Shown here: piece by piece, positions 24,996 through 35,887 of the stretch
Layout: the number at the start of each line of letters is the position of its first letter
Numbering within the stretch: position 1 is the first letter of the stretch
Source of the DNA: Nocardioides sp. GY 10127
GTDB lineage: Bacteria; Actinomycetota; Actinomycetes; Propionibacteriales; Nocardioidaceae
Assembly: GCF_004919085.1 (NCBI RefSeq)
Contig: NZ_STGL01000008.1
Location: 372,001-436,000, forward strand
Length of the DNA: 64,000 nt
Direction: 5' to 3'
Notes under the pieces: generated by a model
What the model saw: the letters and a program-made list of their open reading frames with translations, nothing else
Databases searched by the model: none
Told to the model about the DNA's origin: nothing
Program-made: the position numbers and the translations under genes

Positions 24996-26312
24996 ATGAC
25001 CCAGATGCGCGCCCCGGAGTCCGTCGCCACCGCGACGTCCTCCGGGCTCTCCCCGGCCGTCAAGCGGCTGCGCTGGTGGTTCGTCGCCCTGCTGGTGCTC
25101 GGCGGCATCGTCAACTACCTCGACCGCTCCACGCTGAGCGTCGGCAACACGACGATCGCCTCCGAGCTCGGCCTCTCCAACACCGAGATGGGGCTGCTCC
25201 TCTCGGCCTTCTCCTGGCCCTACGCGATCGCCAACCTGCCGGCCGGCTTCCTGGTCGACCGGTTCGGCCCCAAGCGGATGTACGCCGGTGCCGCGACCGC
25301 CTGGTCCGCGGTCACGCTGCTCACCGCGACGGCACGCGCCTTCGGCCCGCTCTACGCCTTCCGCGTGCTGCTGGGCGTGGCGGAGTCCCCGTTCTTCACC
25401 TCCGGCCTCAAGGTCGCCAACCGCTGGTACGCCAAGGACGAGCGCTCGCTGCCGATCTCGCTCATCAACACGGGCTCGCAGATCGCCAACGCCATCGCGC
25501 CGCCCCTGCTGACCTGGCTGCTGCTCACCTTCGACTGGGAGGGCATGTTCGTCGCCGTCGGCGTCCTGGGCGTGGTGCTCGTCGCCGTGTGGCTGCTGTC
25601 CTACCGCGACCCGTCGCACGACGAGGCGCTCGCCATCAAGGGCGCCGAGGCGCTCGCGGCCGAGGACGCCGCCGAGGGCGAGCAGAAGTCGTCCCTGCGC
25701 ACCTGGGGCGGCCTGCTCAAGGAGGCCAACACCTGGTTCATGGTGCTCGGCGCGTTCGGCATCTTCTACACGGTCTGGGTCTACCTCACCTGGCTGCCCA
25801 GCTACCTCGAGACCGACCAGGGCTTCTCCCTCTCCACCGCCGGCTGGGTGGCCGCGCTCCCCTACCTGTGCGGCGTCCTGGGCGTCCTCGTCGGAGGCGG
25901 GACGTCGGCCGCGCTCGTCCGGTCCGGCATGCCCGTCCTGCGGGCCCGCAAGCTGCCGATCGTGGTCGGCGCGACCCTCGCCGCCGCGTCCGTGCTCCCC
26001 GTCGCCTACGTGAGCTCGACCGGCCTCACCATCGTCCTGCTCTGCCTGGGCTACTTCTTCTCGCAGGTCCCGATCGGCGTCATCTGGACGCTGGCCAGCG
26101 ACGTCGCCCCCGCCCACCAGGTCGCCTCGCTCGGCGCGATCCAGAACTTCGGCGGCTTCGTCGGTGCGGCCTTCGCCCCGGTCGTGACCGGCTGGATCCT
26201 CGACGCCACGGGCTCCTACTCGCTCGTCTTCCTCGTCGGGGGCATCCTGCTGCTGGTGGGTGCCGTCTCCTACGGCGCCTTCGTCCGCGACCGCAAGGGA
26301 GTCCTCGCATGA
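24996..26312 (+). CDS. ACS-family MFS transporter, probable sugar-acid uptake
   Basis: A 438-residue anion:cation symporter of the ExuT/DgoT/GudP type. The first loop carries the family hallmark NYLDRSTLSVGNTTIASELG, then MGLLLSAFSWPYAIANLPAG and DRFGPKRMYAG. Twelve hydrophobic segments are present, with a charged central loop (residues about 205-235). ATG 24996 has AAGGAG at about 24982-24987. It lies 28 nt after the aldolase and overlaps the next gene by 4 nt. The context points to hexonate, hexuronate or 2-keto-3-deoxy acid import. Confidence 0.93.
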   Translation: MTQMRAPESVATATSSGLSPAVKRLRWWFVALLVLGGIVNYLDRSTLSVGNTTIASELGLSNTEMGLLLSAFSWPYAIANLPAGFLVDRFGPKRMYAGAATAWSAVTLLTATARAFGPLYAFRVLLGVAESPFFTSGLKVANRWYAKDERSLPISLINTGSQIANAIAPPLLTWLLLTFDWEGMFVAVGVLGVVLVAVWLLSYRDPSHDEALAIKGAEALAAEDAAEGEQKSSLRTWGGLLKEANTWFMVLGAFGIFYTVWVYLTWLPSYLETDQGFSLSTAGWVAALPYLCGVLGVLVGGGTSAALVRSGMPVLRARKLPIVVGATLAAASVLPVAYVSSTGLTIVLLCLGYFFSQVPIGVIWTLASDVAPAHQVASLGAIQNFGGFVGAAFAPVVTGWILDATGSYSLVFLVGGILLLVGAVSYGAFVRDRKGVLA

Positions 26313-26905
26313 GCCAGGTGGCCGACGCCGCGGGCGACCTCCCCGTGGTCGACGTGGTCATCGGTCCGGCCGGCTCGGGCAAGAGCGCGGTCTCCCGGGA
26401 GATCGCCACGCGCTCCGTGGCGGCCTACCTGGACAAGGACTCGCTGGCCAAGGAGTTCGTCGAGGCCCTGCTGGCCGGGGCCGGGCACGACCCGCGCGAC
26501 CGCGACAACAACCCCTGGTACACCGAGCAGGTGATGCCGCTGGAGTACGCGGCCCTGCTCCGGGTCGCGGGCGACAACCTGCGGCTCGGGCGCTCGGTGG
26601 TGCTGGACGCGCCGTTCGGCGCCTACCTGGACCAGCCGGACTTCCTCGTCCGCCAGGCCGCGACGCACGGCTGGCCGCCCGCCCTGTGGCGGGTGGTCCA
26701 CGTCGTCACCGACGGGGAGACCGTGCGGCGGCGGGTCGTCGAGCGGGGCTACTCCCGCGACTCCTGGAAGCTCGCCCACTGGGACGAGTTCTGGACCGGC
26801 GCGAGCGGCCGGGAGTGCTCCTGGCACGGGGCCGAGCACGTCGTCGTCGACAACTCCGGGGACCACCCCGACCTCGCGGCCCTCGGGCTGGCCGCGGGCG
26901 TCTGA
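26309..26905 (+). CDS. P-loop kinase-like protein, probable sugar-acid kinase
   Basis: A 198-residue ATP-binding protein. The Walker A loop is VVIGPAGSGKSAVSREIA near the N-terminus; later segments are VLDAPFGAYL, HVVTDGETVRRRVVERGYSRD (lid-like Arg cluster) and VVDNSGDHPDLAAL, the shape of small-molecule kinases such as gluconate kinase. Its ATG overlaps the transporter stop as ATGA, so translation is coupled. In this operon a kinase making 2-keto-3-deoxy-6-phosphogluconate would supply the aldolase; that substrate is inferred, since no ribokinase-type KdgK is present. Confidence 0.85.
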   Translation: MSQVADAAGDLPVVDVVIGPAGSGKSAVSREIATRSVAAYLDKDSLAKEFVEALLAGAGHDPRDRDNNPWYTEQVMPLEYAALLRVAGDNLRLGRSVVLDAPFGAYLDQPDFLVRQAATHGWPPALWRVVHVVTDGETVRRRVVERGYSRDSWKLAHWDEFWTGASGRECSWHGAEHVVVDNSGDHPDLAALGLAAGV

Positions 26906-26933
26906 GTCCGGCCGGCGAGGCGGCTGGGCCGGC

Positions 26934-27371
26934 TCACGACCAGTCGCCGCCGCGTCCCTTCTGCCGGCCCTTCTTGATCTCACCGCGCTGCTTCTTGGCG
27001 TCGAGGCGCCGCCTCTGCGAACCGCGTGTCGGCTTCGTGGGGCGGCGCTTCTTCGGTGGTGGGGCCAGCGCCTGGGCCAGCAGCGCCGTCATCCGCTCCC
27101 GGGCGGCACGTCGGTTGTCGAGCTGGGCTCGGTGCTCGCTCGCGGCGACCACGAGCTGGCGGCCGTCCACCAGCCGCCCGGCGAGCCGCTCGAGCAGCCG
27201 GGCGCGCGTGGGCTCGGGCAGGTCGGCCGCCTCGAGGTCGAGCACGAGCTCGACCCGGCTGTCGGTGGTGTTGACGCCCTGGCCGCCGGGCCCGGACGAG
27301 CGGCTGAACCGCTCCGTCAGGTCGGCGCCGCGCACCGTGAGGCTGCGGGTCACCGGGAGGTCGTCGGCCAC
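26934..27371 (-). CDS. arfB: Alternative ribosome-rescue factor / peptidyl-tRNA hydrolase ArfB
   Basis: Releases peptides from ribosomes stalled at mRNA ends. The 145-residue protein has the release-factor loop FSRSSGPGGQGVNTTDSRVE, with the catalytic GGQ, and a long Lys/Arg-rich tail (PPPKKRRPTKPTRGSQRRR) that would sit in the mRNA channel. There is no stop-codon recognition domain, so it is not RF1 or RF2. GTG 27371 has GGAGG 4 nt before it. It is downstream of purL on the same strand, separated by a hairpin. Confidence 0.95.
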   Translation of the reverse strand: MADDLPVTRSLTVRGADLTERFSRSSGPGGQGVNTTDSRVELVLDLEAADLPEPTRARLLERLAGRLVDGRQLVVAASEHRAQLDNRRAARERMTALLAQALAPPPKKRRPTKPTRGSQRRRLDAKKQRGEIKKGRQKGRGGDWS

Positions 27372-27423
27372 GGGTCCTCCACGTCGTTCTGCGGCACCGG
27401 GTGGGCGTCACCCGGCGCGGGGC

Positions 27424-27443
27424 GGCCCGCCGTGGGGCGGGCC
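27424..27443 (-). terminator. Hairpin after purL
   Basis: GGCCCGCC (27424-27431) and GGCGGGCC (27436-27443) form a perfect 8-bp stem with loop GTGG, 8 nt after the purL stop. There is no U-tract. Confidence 0.5.
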
Positions 27444-27451
27444 GGGCCCCG

Positions 27452-29725
<2,274 letters not shown>

Positions 29726-29731
29726 GGGGGC

Positions 29732-29737
29732 AATCTA
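29732..29737 (-). promoter_or_regulatory. Candidate -10 box of purL
   Basis: TAGATT on the complement, 6 nt before the GTG start. Confidence 0.5.
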
Positions 29738-29838
29738 CCTGCCGACCGCCCCTCGGCTCACCTCGGCGAGCGCGGGTGGACCTGCTGCCAGGCCCGCCCG
29801 ACCCCGACCGGCAGATCCGAGACCTCGGTGCTCGCACC

Positions 29839-30531
29839 TCACGAGCAGTGCCGACGTGTGCCCTTCGCGTCGCAGACCACCATGGTCCACGGGACGCGGA
29901 CGTCGTAGGAACGACCGTCGGCCTCGTAGGAGATGGAGAACCCCCGCACGTCGGCGCCTCGGTGAGTGGACGGCACGCTGATCATCAGCTCGTCGTAGCC
30001 GTGCGTCGGCACGTCCCCCGAGGCAAGGGCCGACGCCGCCCGGTGGACTTGTGTGCAGGACTCGTCGACCGTGACCGCACTGACGTCGTCGGTGTAGTCG
30101 CCGGCGGGCCGCATCGACGAGTAGGGCTGGTCGAACGAGGGCGGAGCGCCGAGACCGAAGGCGACGGGCGTGAACCGCCGGTGGCGATTCCGGGGCGCGA
30201 CGGCCGCCACGTCATCCGGCAGCACCCTCCGGACCCACGCCGTCACTCCGTCCGGGGCACCGGAGGGGAAGGTCACCTCGGTCAGACGGATGCTGGCCCC
30301 CTCCTCCGTGGAGCAGAGGACGAACGACCCGAAGGTCGCCTCGAACGACCCCTTCCAGCCCAGCGGCGGATCGACCGCGCCTCCACCTACGACCGTGCTG
30401 GTCGAGAGCGGGCCGTCGTCGTCGACCGTCGTCGATCCGGCCTCCCCGCACGAGGCCGACGCGAGAGTCATCGCGACAGCCGCTGCAACTCGGACGAGTC
30501 GCAGCGGGTGCCTGAGCAGGGCGGACCTCAT
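29839..30531 (-). CDS. Hypothetical exported lipoprotein, 230 aa
   Basis: I do not recognise a family. The N-terminus (LRLVRVAAAVAMTLASASCG) is a signal peptide with a probable but weak lipobox at Cys 28. The mature part is rich in beta-strand-forming residues, has two further Cys pairs (VLCSTEE, DESCTQVH, VVCDAKG, RRHCS) and no repeats. Third-position GC is lower than in the purine genes (more A/T in codons), which may signal recent gain. It lies between purL and a TetR gene on the same strand. Surface-exposed localisation is inferred. Confidence 0.75.
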   Translation of the reverse strand: MRSALLRHPLRLVRVAAAVAMTLASASCGEAGSTTVDDDGPLSTSTVVGGGAVDPPLGWKGSFEATFGSFVLCSTEEGASIRLTEVTFPSGAPDGVTAWVRRVLPDDVAAVAPRNRHRRFTPVAFGLGAPPSFDQPYSSMRPAGDYTDDVSAVTVDESCTQVHRAASALASGDVPTHGYDELMISVPSTHRGADVRGFSISYEADGRSYDVRVPWTMVVCDAKGTRRHCS

Positions 30532-30627
30532 GCGGCCGATACTCCCAGCGCCCCGCGGGCCGGGTCCGTGGATCCGTCCATGGCGCCCCGGACGTCCAGA
30601 CGGGTGGACGCCGACGCGCTCGCAGGA

Positions 30628-31200
30628 TCAGGAGGCGGACGCGGCGGGGGCCGGGGCGAGCAGCCCGTCGGCGACCACGGCCAGCATCGGGGCGACGGCC
30701 GCCTCGTCGAGCCCACCGGAGTCGCTCACCATGGCGACGCCGCCGACGAGGCGTCCGACCTCGATCGCGGTGACGCCGTCGCGCAGCGCGCCCTCGGCGA
30801 GCAGCGGCTCGAGCACGCGCTCGTGCGCACCCAGGAGCACGCCGCACTTGTGCTTGATCGGGGAGCCCTCGTCGCCGAGGGCGGTGGTGAACTTCGCGGG
30901 GCCGCCCTTGTGCACGCAGATGAGGTGCACGTACTCGTCGAACCAGGCGAGCAGGCGCTCGCGGGGCGTGCCGGTGGCGGCCAGGGCGCGGTCGGCCGCG
31001 GCCTCGACGTTCGCGACCCAGGGGGCCATGACGGCGTCGAGCAGGTCGTCGCGGGTCGGGAAGTGCCGGTAGAGGGTGCCGGGGCCGACGCCGGCGGCCT
31101 TGGCGATCTGGTCGAGCGGGACGTCGTAGCCGCCGCAGCGGAAGGCCTCACGAGCAGCATCGACGATCTTGTCCCGGTTGCGCTGGGCATCAGCGCGCAT
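30628..31200 (-). CDS. TetR family transcriptional regulator
   Basis: A 190-residue repressor with the HTH in AAREAFRCGGYDVPLDQIAK and AAGVGPGTLYRHFPTRDDLL (about 15-55). The remainder is the helical ligand domain, resembling regulators with the TetR_C_33-like fold. ATG 31200 has GAGAGG 6 nt before it. It is divergent from an MFS exporter, and two near-identical 15-bp palindromes lie between them. Confidence 0.93.
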   Translation of the reverse strand: MRADAQRNRDKIVDAAREAFRCGGYDVPLDQIAKAAGVGPGTLYRHFPTRDDLLDAVMAPWVANVEAAADRALAATGTPRERLLAWFDEYVHLICVHKGGPAKFTTALGDEGSPIKHKCGVLLGAHERVLEPLLAEGALRDGVTAIEVGRLVGGVAMVSDSGGLDEAAVAPMLAVVADGLLAPAPAASAS

Positions 31201-31253
31201 GACGCACCTCTCACGACTCCTGCGGGAACACCTCGTCCCCGAACCTTGCTAAG

Positions 31254-31300
31254 CGGAGAGTGTCTCCGTATCGTCGACAGCGAACCGGAGGACATCTCCG
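31254..31300. promoter_or_regulatory. Two 15-bp TetR operator sites
   Basis: CGGAGAGTGTCTCCG (31254-31268) is a palindrome with 6-bp arms, and CGGAGGACATCTCCG (31286-31300) repeats its ends. Their centres are 32 bp apart, about three helical turns, in the interval between the divergent TetR gene and exporter. Binding by that TetR protein is inferred. Confidence 0.72.
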
Positions 31301-31347
31301 ATTCCAGAGTCTACGTCGACCGCCCCGGTCAGAACAGGACGCTCCCC

Positions 31348-33060
31348 ATGTCCCAGACCACGCCCCCGACTCCCCGCACCGACGACCCGCACGAGTCGTT
31401 CACCCGCATCACGCTCCACCCCGGCCACGCCGGCCCCCGCACCCAGGCAGAGCCCGCGCCACAGCCGCTCGAGACGGTCATGCTCGACGCCGGCGACGTC
31501 CTGGACGAGCGCCGCCACTCGCCCGCCTCCTCCCGCGCCCACTCGCAGGTGCCGCCGACCGCCGAGCCCGGCGTCGCGCACCTCGAGCCCGGCCCCCGCC
31601 ACCAGGCGACGGCCCCCGGCGAGGCAGACACCCACCGGGCCGACCACCGGGCCGACCACCGGGCCGACCGCCGGGCCGGCCTCGGCATGGCGATCGTCCT
31701 GGTCGCCCAGCTGATGATCGTCCTGGACGCCACCGTCGTGAACGTGGCGCTGCCGCACATCGCGACCGACCTGGGCTTCGGCCCGGCGTCCCTCTCGTGG
31801 GTGCTCAACGGCTACACGCTCGCCTTCGGCGGCCTCCTCCTGCTCGGCGGCCGGCTGGGCGACGTCCTCGGGCGCCTCTCCGTCTTCCGCGTGGGCCTCA
31901 CGGTCTTCACCCTCGCCTCGCTGCTCGGCGGCCTGGCCCAGACGCCCGGCCAGCTGGTCGCCGCCAGGGCCGCGCAGGGGGTCGGCGCCGCGCTGGCCGC
32001 CCCGAGCGTCCTGGCCCTGCTCACCACGAGCGCCAAGGACGAGGCGGCCCGCCACCGCGCGTTCGCCCTCTTCGCCGCCGTCTCCAGCGGCGGTGCGAGC
32101 GTCGGCCTGCTGCTCGGCGGCATCGTCACCGACCTCGGCTCGTGGCGCTGGACGCTGTGGATCAACGTCCCGCTCGGCCTGGCCGTCATCGCCCTGGTCG
32201 GCCGGTTCGTGAGCGAGACCCCGCGCCGACCGGGTCGCTTCGACGTCCTCGGCGCCCTGCTCGCCACCGGTGGCGCCGTGTCCCTGGTCTACGGGCTCGT
32301 CGGTGCGGCCGACCACGGCTGGACCTCCACCCGGACGCTCGACCTGCTCGTCGTCGGCCTCGTGCTCGTCGCCCTGCTCGTGCGCACCGAGCTGCGCCAG
32401 GAGGCGCTCGGCCGGGTCCCGCTGGTCAACCCGCAGCTGCTCCGCGACCGCCGCCGCGTCGGCGCCCTCGTGGTCATGCCGCTGATGTTCGGCGCGCAGA
32501 TGTCGATGTTCTACCTGGTGGTGCAGATCCTCGAGGGCGACCTCGGCTACGGCCCGCTGGCCGCCGGCTTCGCGTTCCTGCCGGTGAGCCTGTCGATCTT
32601 CACGGTCTCGCGGTTCGCCCCGCGCCTGGTCGCGCGGTTCGGCGCGCCCGTCCTGGTGACCTCCGGCGCGCTCGGCCTCACCGTGGCCTTCGCGTCCCTG
32701 TCCACCTACGACGCCGGCGACGGCTTCTTCCCGCACCTGCTCCTGCCGCTGCTCGTCATCGGCGCCTCGGCGGGCCTGGTGTTCATGCCACTCACCTCGA
32801 TCGTCATGGCCGGGGTCCGGCCGCAGGACGCCGGCGCCGCGTCCGGTCTGCTGCAGACCGCCCAGCAGCTCGGCGGCGCGGTCGGGCTCGCCGCGGTCGT
32901 GTCCGTCTACGCCGCGGGTGCCGTGAGCGGGCAGGTCGTGCCCGGCATGTCGGCCGCGTTCCTCACCGCGAGCGCGTTCGCGGCGGGCGCCGCCCTCGCG
33001 GGGGCCTCGCTCACGGTCGCCCACGTGCGGGCCCGCCGCGCGGTGGCCGCGCAGGCCTGA
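31348..33060 (+). CDS. DHA2-type MFS exporter with long polar N-terminal extension
   Basis: A 570-residue exporter. The first 110 residues are hydrophilic, rich in Pro, His and Asp, with three exact HRAD repeats just before helix 1. The transporter then begins at GMAIVLVAQLMIVLDATVVN, the DHA2 motif, followed by ALPHIATDLGFGPASLSWVL, GGRLGDVLGR and about 14 hydrophobic segments. ATG 31348 has AGGA 9 nt before it. Translation could alternatively begin further in. The palindromes upstream imply repression by the divergent TetR. Confidence 0.9.
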   Translation: MSQTTPPTPRTDDPHESFTRITLHPGHAGPRTQAEPAPQPLETVMLDAGDVLDERRHSPASSRAHSQVPPTAEPGVAHLEPGPRHQATAPGEADTHRADHRADHRADRRAGLGMAIVLVAQLMIVLDATVVNVALPHIATDLGFGPASLSWVLNGYTLAFGGLLLLGGRLGDVLGRLSVFRVGLTVFTLASLLGGLAQTPGQLVAARAAQGVGAALAAPSVLALLTTSAKDEAARHRAFALFAAVSSGGASVGLLLGGIVTDLGSWRWTLWINVPLGLAVIALVGRFVSETPRRPGRFDVLGALLATGGAVSLVYGLVGAADHGWTSTRTLDLLVVGLVLVALLVRTELRQEALGRVPLVNPQLLRDRRRVGALVVMPLMFGAQMSMFYLVVQILEGDLGYGPLAAGFAFLPVSLSIFTVSRFAPRLVARFGAPVLVTSGALGLTVAFASLSTYDAGDGFFPHLLLPLLVIGASAGLVFMPLTSIVMAGVRPQDAGAASGLLQTAQQLGGAVGLAAVVSVYAAGAVSGQVVPGMSAAFLTASAFAAGAALAGASLTVAHVRARRAVAAQA

Positions 33061-33108
33061 GCCCTCGGCGGACAACGGCCCGCCGCAGCGCTCGCACCCC
33101 GTCACACC

Positions 33109-33143
33109 CCGAGCCCGGGTCCGGTCCGCCGGCCCGGGCTCGG
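33109..33143 (+). terminator. Terminator hairpin after the MFS gene
   Basis: CCGAGCCCGGG (33109-33119) pairs perfectly with CCCGGGCTCGG (33133-33143). No U-tract follows. Confidence 0.6.
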
Positions 33144-33257
33144 TCGTGTGCACCTCTCGTGAAGCCCGGTACGGGAGTGACTCCTGGGGTTATCGTGCTG
33201 GGGCCGCTCCCCTCCGGCCCCTTCCCCGGGCGCCTCTCCCGACCCCTCGGAGTCACG

Positions 33258-34667
33258 ATGCACCGCCGTACGCGCCTGCGCGCACTGCTCACCACCGTCC
33301 TCGCCACCCTCACCGTCGTCCCGCTGCTCGCGGCCGGGCTGACGGGCGGCGCCGCCGAGGCCGCCGGCACCGCCACCCGCGACGGCGACCCCACGGTCGT
33401 CACGCCCCGCAACTTCACCGGCCTGGCCTTCGACCAGTGCCACACGCAGAGCCAGAAGACGATGAACGCCTGGTGGAAGGCGTCCCCCTACCAGGCAGTC
33501 GGCGTCTACATCTCCGGCGCCTCGCGCGCCTGCCGCAGCCAGCCCAACCTGACCGCGACGTGGGTGGCCACGCAGGCGGCCAAGGGCTGGCGCATCCTCC
33601 CGATCACGCTCGGGCCCCAGGCGTCCTGCAACCCCCGCTTCCCCCGGTACAAGAACGACGAGACCGTCATCGCCAAGCCCGGGAAGAACGGCCGCTACGA
33701 CCAGGCCTACGAGCAGGGCGTGGGCTCCGCCTCGCACGCGGTCAACACCGCCTCCGACCTGGGCATCGCCGCCGGCTCGACCCTCTGGTACGACATGGAG
33801 GGCTTCAACCTCGGGAGCAAGCACTGCCGCGAGTCCGCCCTCTCCTTCCTGGACGGGTGGACCGACCGCCTCCACGAGCTCGGCTACGTCTCCGGCGTCT
33901 ACTCCAGCGCCAGCTCCGGCATCAAGGCGCTCGACGGCGCCCGGCAGAACCGGCCCAACCGCTTCGCGCTGCCCGACCGGATCTGGATCGCCGACTGGGA
34001 CGGCGACGCCACCACCTCCAGCGAGTACATCTCGGACGACGGGTGGTCCGACGGCGCCCGGATGAAGCAGTACCGCGGCGGGCACGACGAGACCTGGGGC
34101 GGGGTCACCGTCAACATCGACTCCAGCTACCTCGACCTCGGCACCGGCACCACCGCGCCGGAGGAGGCCTCGGTCTGCAACGGCACCCGGATCGACTTCC
34201 AGGACTACCCCGCCCTCTCACCGACCCACACGACGTCGAGCGGCACCACCGTGACACCCAGCGCGTCCCGGGTGAAGGCGCTGCAGTGCGTCCTCAAGCT
34301 GGACGGGTTCGCCGGCGGGACCGTCGACGGCGTCTACGACGACGACCTCGTCGCGGTCGTCCGCTCCTGGCAGCGCCACCACGGCTTCTCGATGTCGAGG
34401 ACCTGGTCGCGGGAGAACTGGGTCGCCGCCCTGTCGGAGTACGCCCAGGGCACGCGCCTGAAGTTCGGCGACGGCAGCAACCAGGTCAGGCGCCTCCAGC
34501 GGACGCTCAACGCGGTCTCCGACAAGATCCACACGCCGGTCACCGGCGTCTTCCTCGCCTCCACCGCCACCGCCGTCAAGCAGTGGCAGCGCCGCGTCGG
34601 CCTGGACGCCACCGGCGTCGTCACCGCCGCTCAGTGGACGATGCTGCGCACCGGCCAGCGCTCCTGA
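33258..34667 (+). CDS. Secreted DUF1906 glycoside-hydrolase-like protein with peptidoglycan-binding repeats
   Basis: A 469-residue secreted protein, probably acting on cell wall. A signal peptide (RRTRLRALLTTVLATLTVVP, cleavage near GGAAEAAG) precedes the DUF1906 (Rv2525c-like, GH25-related barrel) domain, with GLAFDQCHTQSQKTM, AVGVYISGASRAC, LWYDMEGFNLG (acidic active-site-like pair) and WIADWDGDA. Two peptidoglycan-binding type modules follow (about 335-400 and 405-465), each ending in VxxWQRxxG-like text. ATG 33258 has CGGAG 7 nt before it. Substrate cleavage is not proven by the sequence. Confidence 0.9.
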   Translation: MHRRTRLRALLTTVLATLTVVPLLAAGLTGGAAEAAGTATRDGDPTVVTPRNFTGLAFDQCHTQSQKTMNAWWKASPYQAVGVYISGASRACRSQPNLTATWVATQAAKGWRILPITLGPQASCNPRFPRYKNDETVIAKPGKNGRYDQAYEQGVGSASHAVNTASDLGIAAGSTLWYDMEGFNLGSKHCRESALSFLDGWTDRLHELGYVSGVYSSASSGIKALDGARQNRPNRFALPDRIWIADWDGDATTSSEYISDDGWSDGARMKQYRGGHDETWGGVTVNIDSSYLDLGTGTTAPEEASVCNGTRIDFQDYPALSPTHTTSSGTTVTPSASRVKALQCVLKLDGFAGGTVDGVYDDDLVAVVRSWQRHHGFSMSRTWSRENWVAALSEYAQGTRLKFGDGSNQVRRLQRTLNAVSDKIHTPVTGVFLASTATAVKQWQRRVGLDATGVVTAAQWTMLRTGQRS

Positions 34668-34732
34668 CGCGCTCCCGGCCTGCCGCGGGCCGGCGCCGGT
34701 GCCGACGCCGGCCCGTCGGACCCGGAACGGCA

Positions 34733-34791
34733 CGAGCCGGGGCGGCGGAGGGCGGGACCACCAGGTCCCGCTGCTCCGTCGCCCCGGCTCG
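34733..34791. terminator. Nested bidirectional terminator between convergent genes
   Basis: An outer 18-bp stem (34733-34750 with 34774-34791, one mismatch) encloses an inner perfect stem GCGGGACC (34752-34759) with GGTCCCGC (34764-34771). It lies between the stops of the DUF1906 gene and purQ and would serve both. Confidence 0.75.
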
Positions 34792-34814
34792 CGGTGCGTC
34801 GGTGGCGCTCCTGC

Positions 34815-35486
34815 TCAGGCCGAGGCGGCCTGCTCCAGGAACGAGGTGAAGAACCCGAGGCCGTCGGTGCCGGAGCCCGTGAGCTCCTCGACCGCGTGCT
34901 CGGGGTGCGGCATGAGGCCGACCACGTTGCCGCGTTCGTTGGTGACGCCGGCGATGTCGCGCAGCGAGCCGTTCGGGTTGAGGTCGAGGTAGCGGGCCAC
35001 GACCCGGCCCTCGGCCTCGAGCATGTCGAGGGTGGCCTCGTCGGCCACGTACCCGCCCTCGCCGTTCTTCAGCGCGATGGTGATCTCGGCGCCCTCGGCG
35101 TAGGCCGCGGTCCACGGCGTGCGGTTGTTCTCGATCCGCAGCCGCTGGTCGCGGCAGACGAACTTCATGTGGTCGTTGCGGATGAGCGCGCCCGGCAGCA
35201 GGTGCGACTCGCACAGGATCTGGAAGCCGTTGCAGATGCCGAGCACCGGCAGGCCGCCGTGCGCGGCCGCGACGACCTCGGTCATCACCGGCGCGAAGCG
35301 GGAGATGGCACCGCAGCGCAGGTAGTCGCCGTAGGAGAAGCCGCCGGGCAGGACGACGGCGTCCACGCCCTTGAGGTCGTGGTCGCCGTGCCACAGCGAG
35401 ACGGCCTCGTGGCCGCCGAGCCGGACCGCGCGGGCGGCGTCGACGTCGTCGAGCGTCCCCGGGAAGGTGACGACGCCGACCTTCAC
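34815..35486 (-). CDS. purQ: Phosphoribosylformylglycinamidine synthase glutaminase subunit PurQ
   Basis: Class I glutamine amidotransferase of 223 residues that feeds ammonia to PurL. LGICNGFQIL carries the nucleophilic Cys, and MPHPEHAVEE holds the His-Glu pair. GVVTFPGTLDDVDAARAV and VLPGGFSYGDYLRCG are family signatures. Its start overlaps the purS stop by 4 nt (ATGA), so it is translationally coupled to purS. A nested hairpin follows. Confidence 0.97.
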   Translation of the reverse strand: MKVGVVTFPGTLDDVDAARAVRLGGHEAVSLWHGDHDLKGVDAVVLPGGFSYGDYLRCGAISRFAPVMTEVVAAAHGGLPVLGICNGFQILCESHLLPGALIRNDHMKFVCRDQRLRIENNRTPWTAAYAEGAEITIALKNGEGGYVADEATLDMLEAEGRVVARYLDLNPNGSLRDIAGVTNERGNVVGLMPHPEHAVEELTGSGTDGLGFFTSFLEQAASA

Positions 35487-35758
35487 GCGCCCGCTCCCGC
35501 CACCGCGGCCTCGACCTCGGTCTCCACCCGGACGGTGAAGTTCTCGATGACCGGGTTGCTCAGCAGGGTCTCGGCCATCTGCGCGACCTGGGCGAGCACC
35601 TCGTCGGTGACCTCGTCCACGGTCAGCTCGAAGCGCTTGCCCTGGCGGACGTCGCTGACCCCGGAGAAGCCCAGGCGGGGCAGAGCGCCCTGCACGGCCT
35701 TGCCCTGCGGGTCGAGGATCTCGGGCTTGGGCATCACGTCGACGACGACGACGGGCAC
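35483..35758 (-). CDS. purS: Phosphoribosylformylglycinamidine synthase subunit PurS
   Basis: A 91-residue bridging subunit of the PurLQS complex. The sequence runs VVVVDVMPKPEILDPQGKAV, GFSGVSDVRQGKRFEL and ETLLSNPVIENFTVRVE, all standard PurS landmarks. The GTG start at 35758 has AGGAG about 6 nt before it. It is the first gene of the purS-purQ pair, apart from purL. Confidence 0.96.
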   Translation of the reverse strand: MPVVVVDVMPKPEILDPQGKAVQGALPRLGFSGVSDVRQGKRFELTVDEVTDEVLAQVAQMAETLLSNPVIENFTVRVETEVEAAVAGAGA

Positions 35759-35875
35759 GGCGACTCCTGCGGGTGCGCGGTGGGGTTTCAGGGACGCCGG
35801 ACGGGCCGGCGCGGCCTCAGTCTAAGCGGCGCGGCCCGATGCACCGAGCCCGCTGCGCACCGCGGACTCCGGACC

Positions 35876-35881
35876 TACCCT
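35876..35881 (+). promoter_or_regulatory. Candidate -10 box of the amidase gene
   Basis: TACCCT, 6 nt before ATG 35888. Confidence 0.45.
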
Positions 35882-35887
35882 GCTGGC

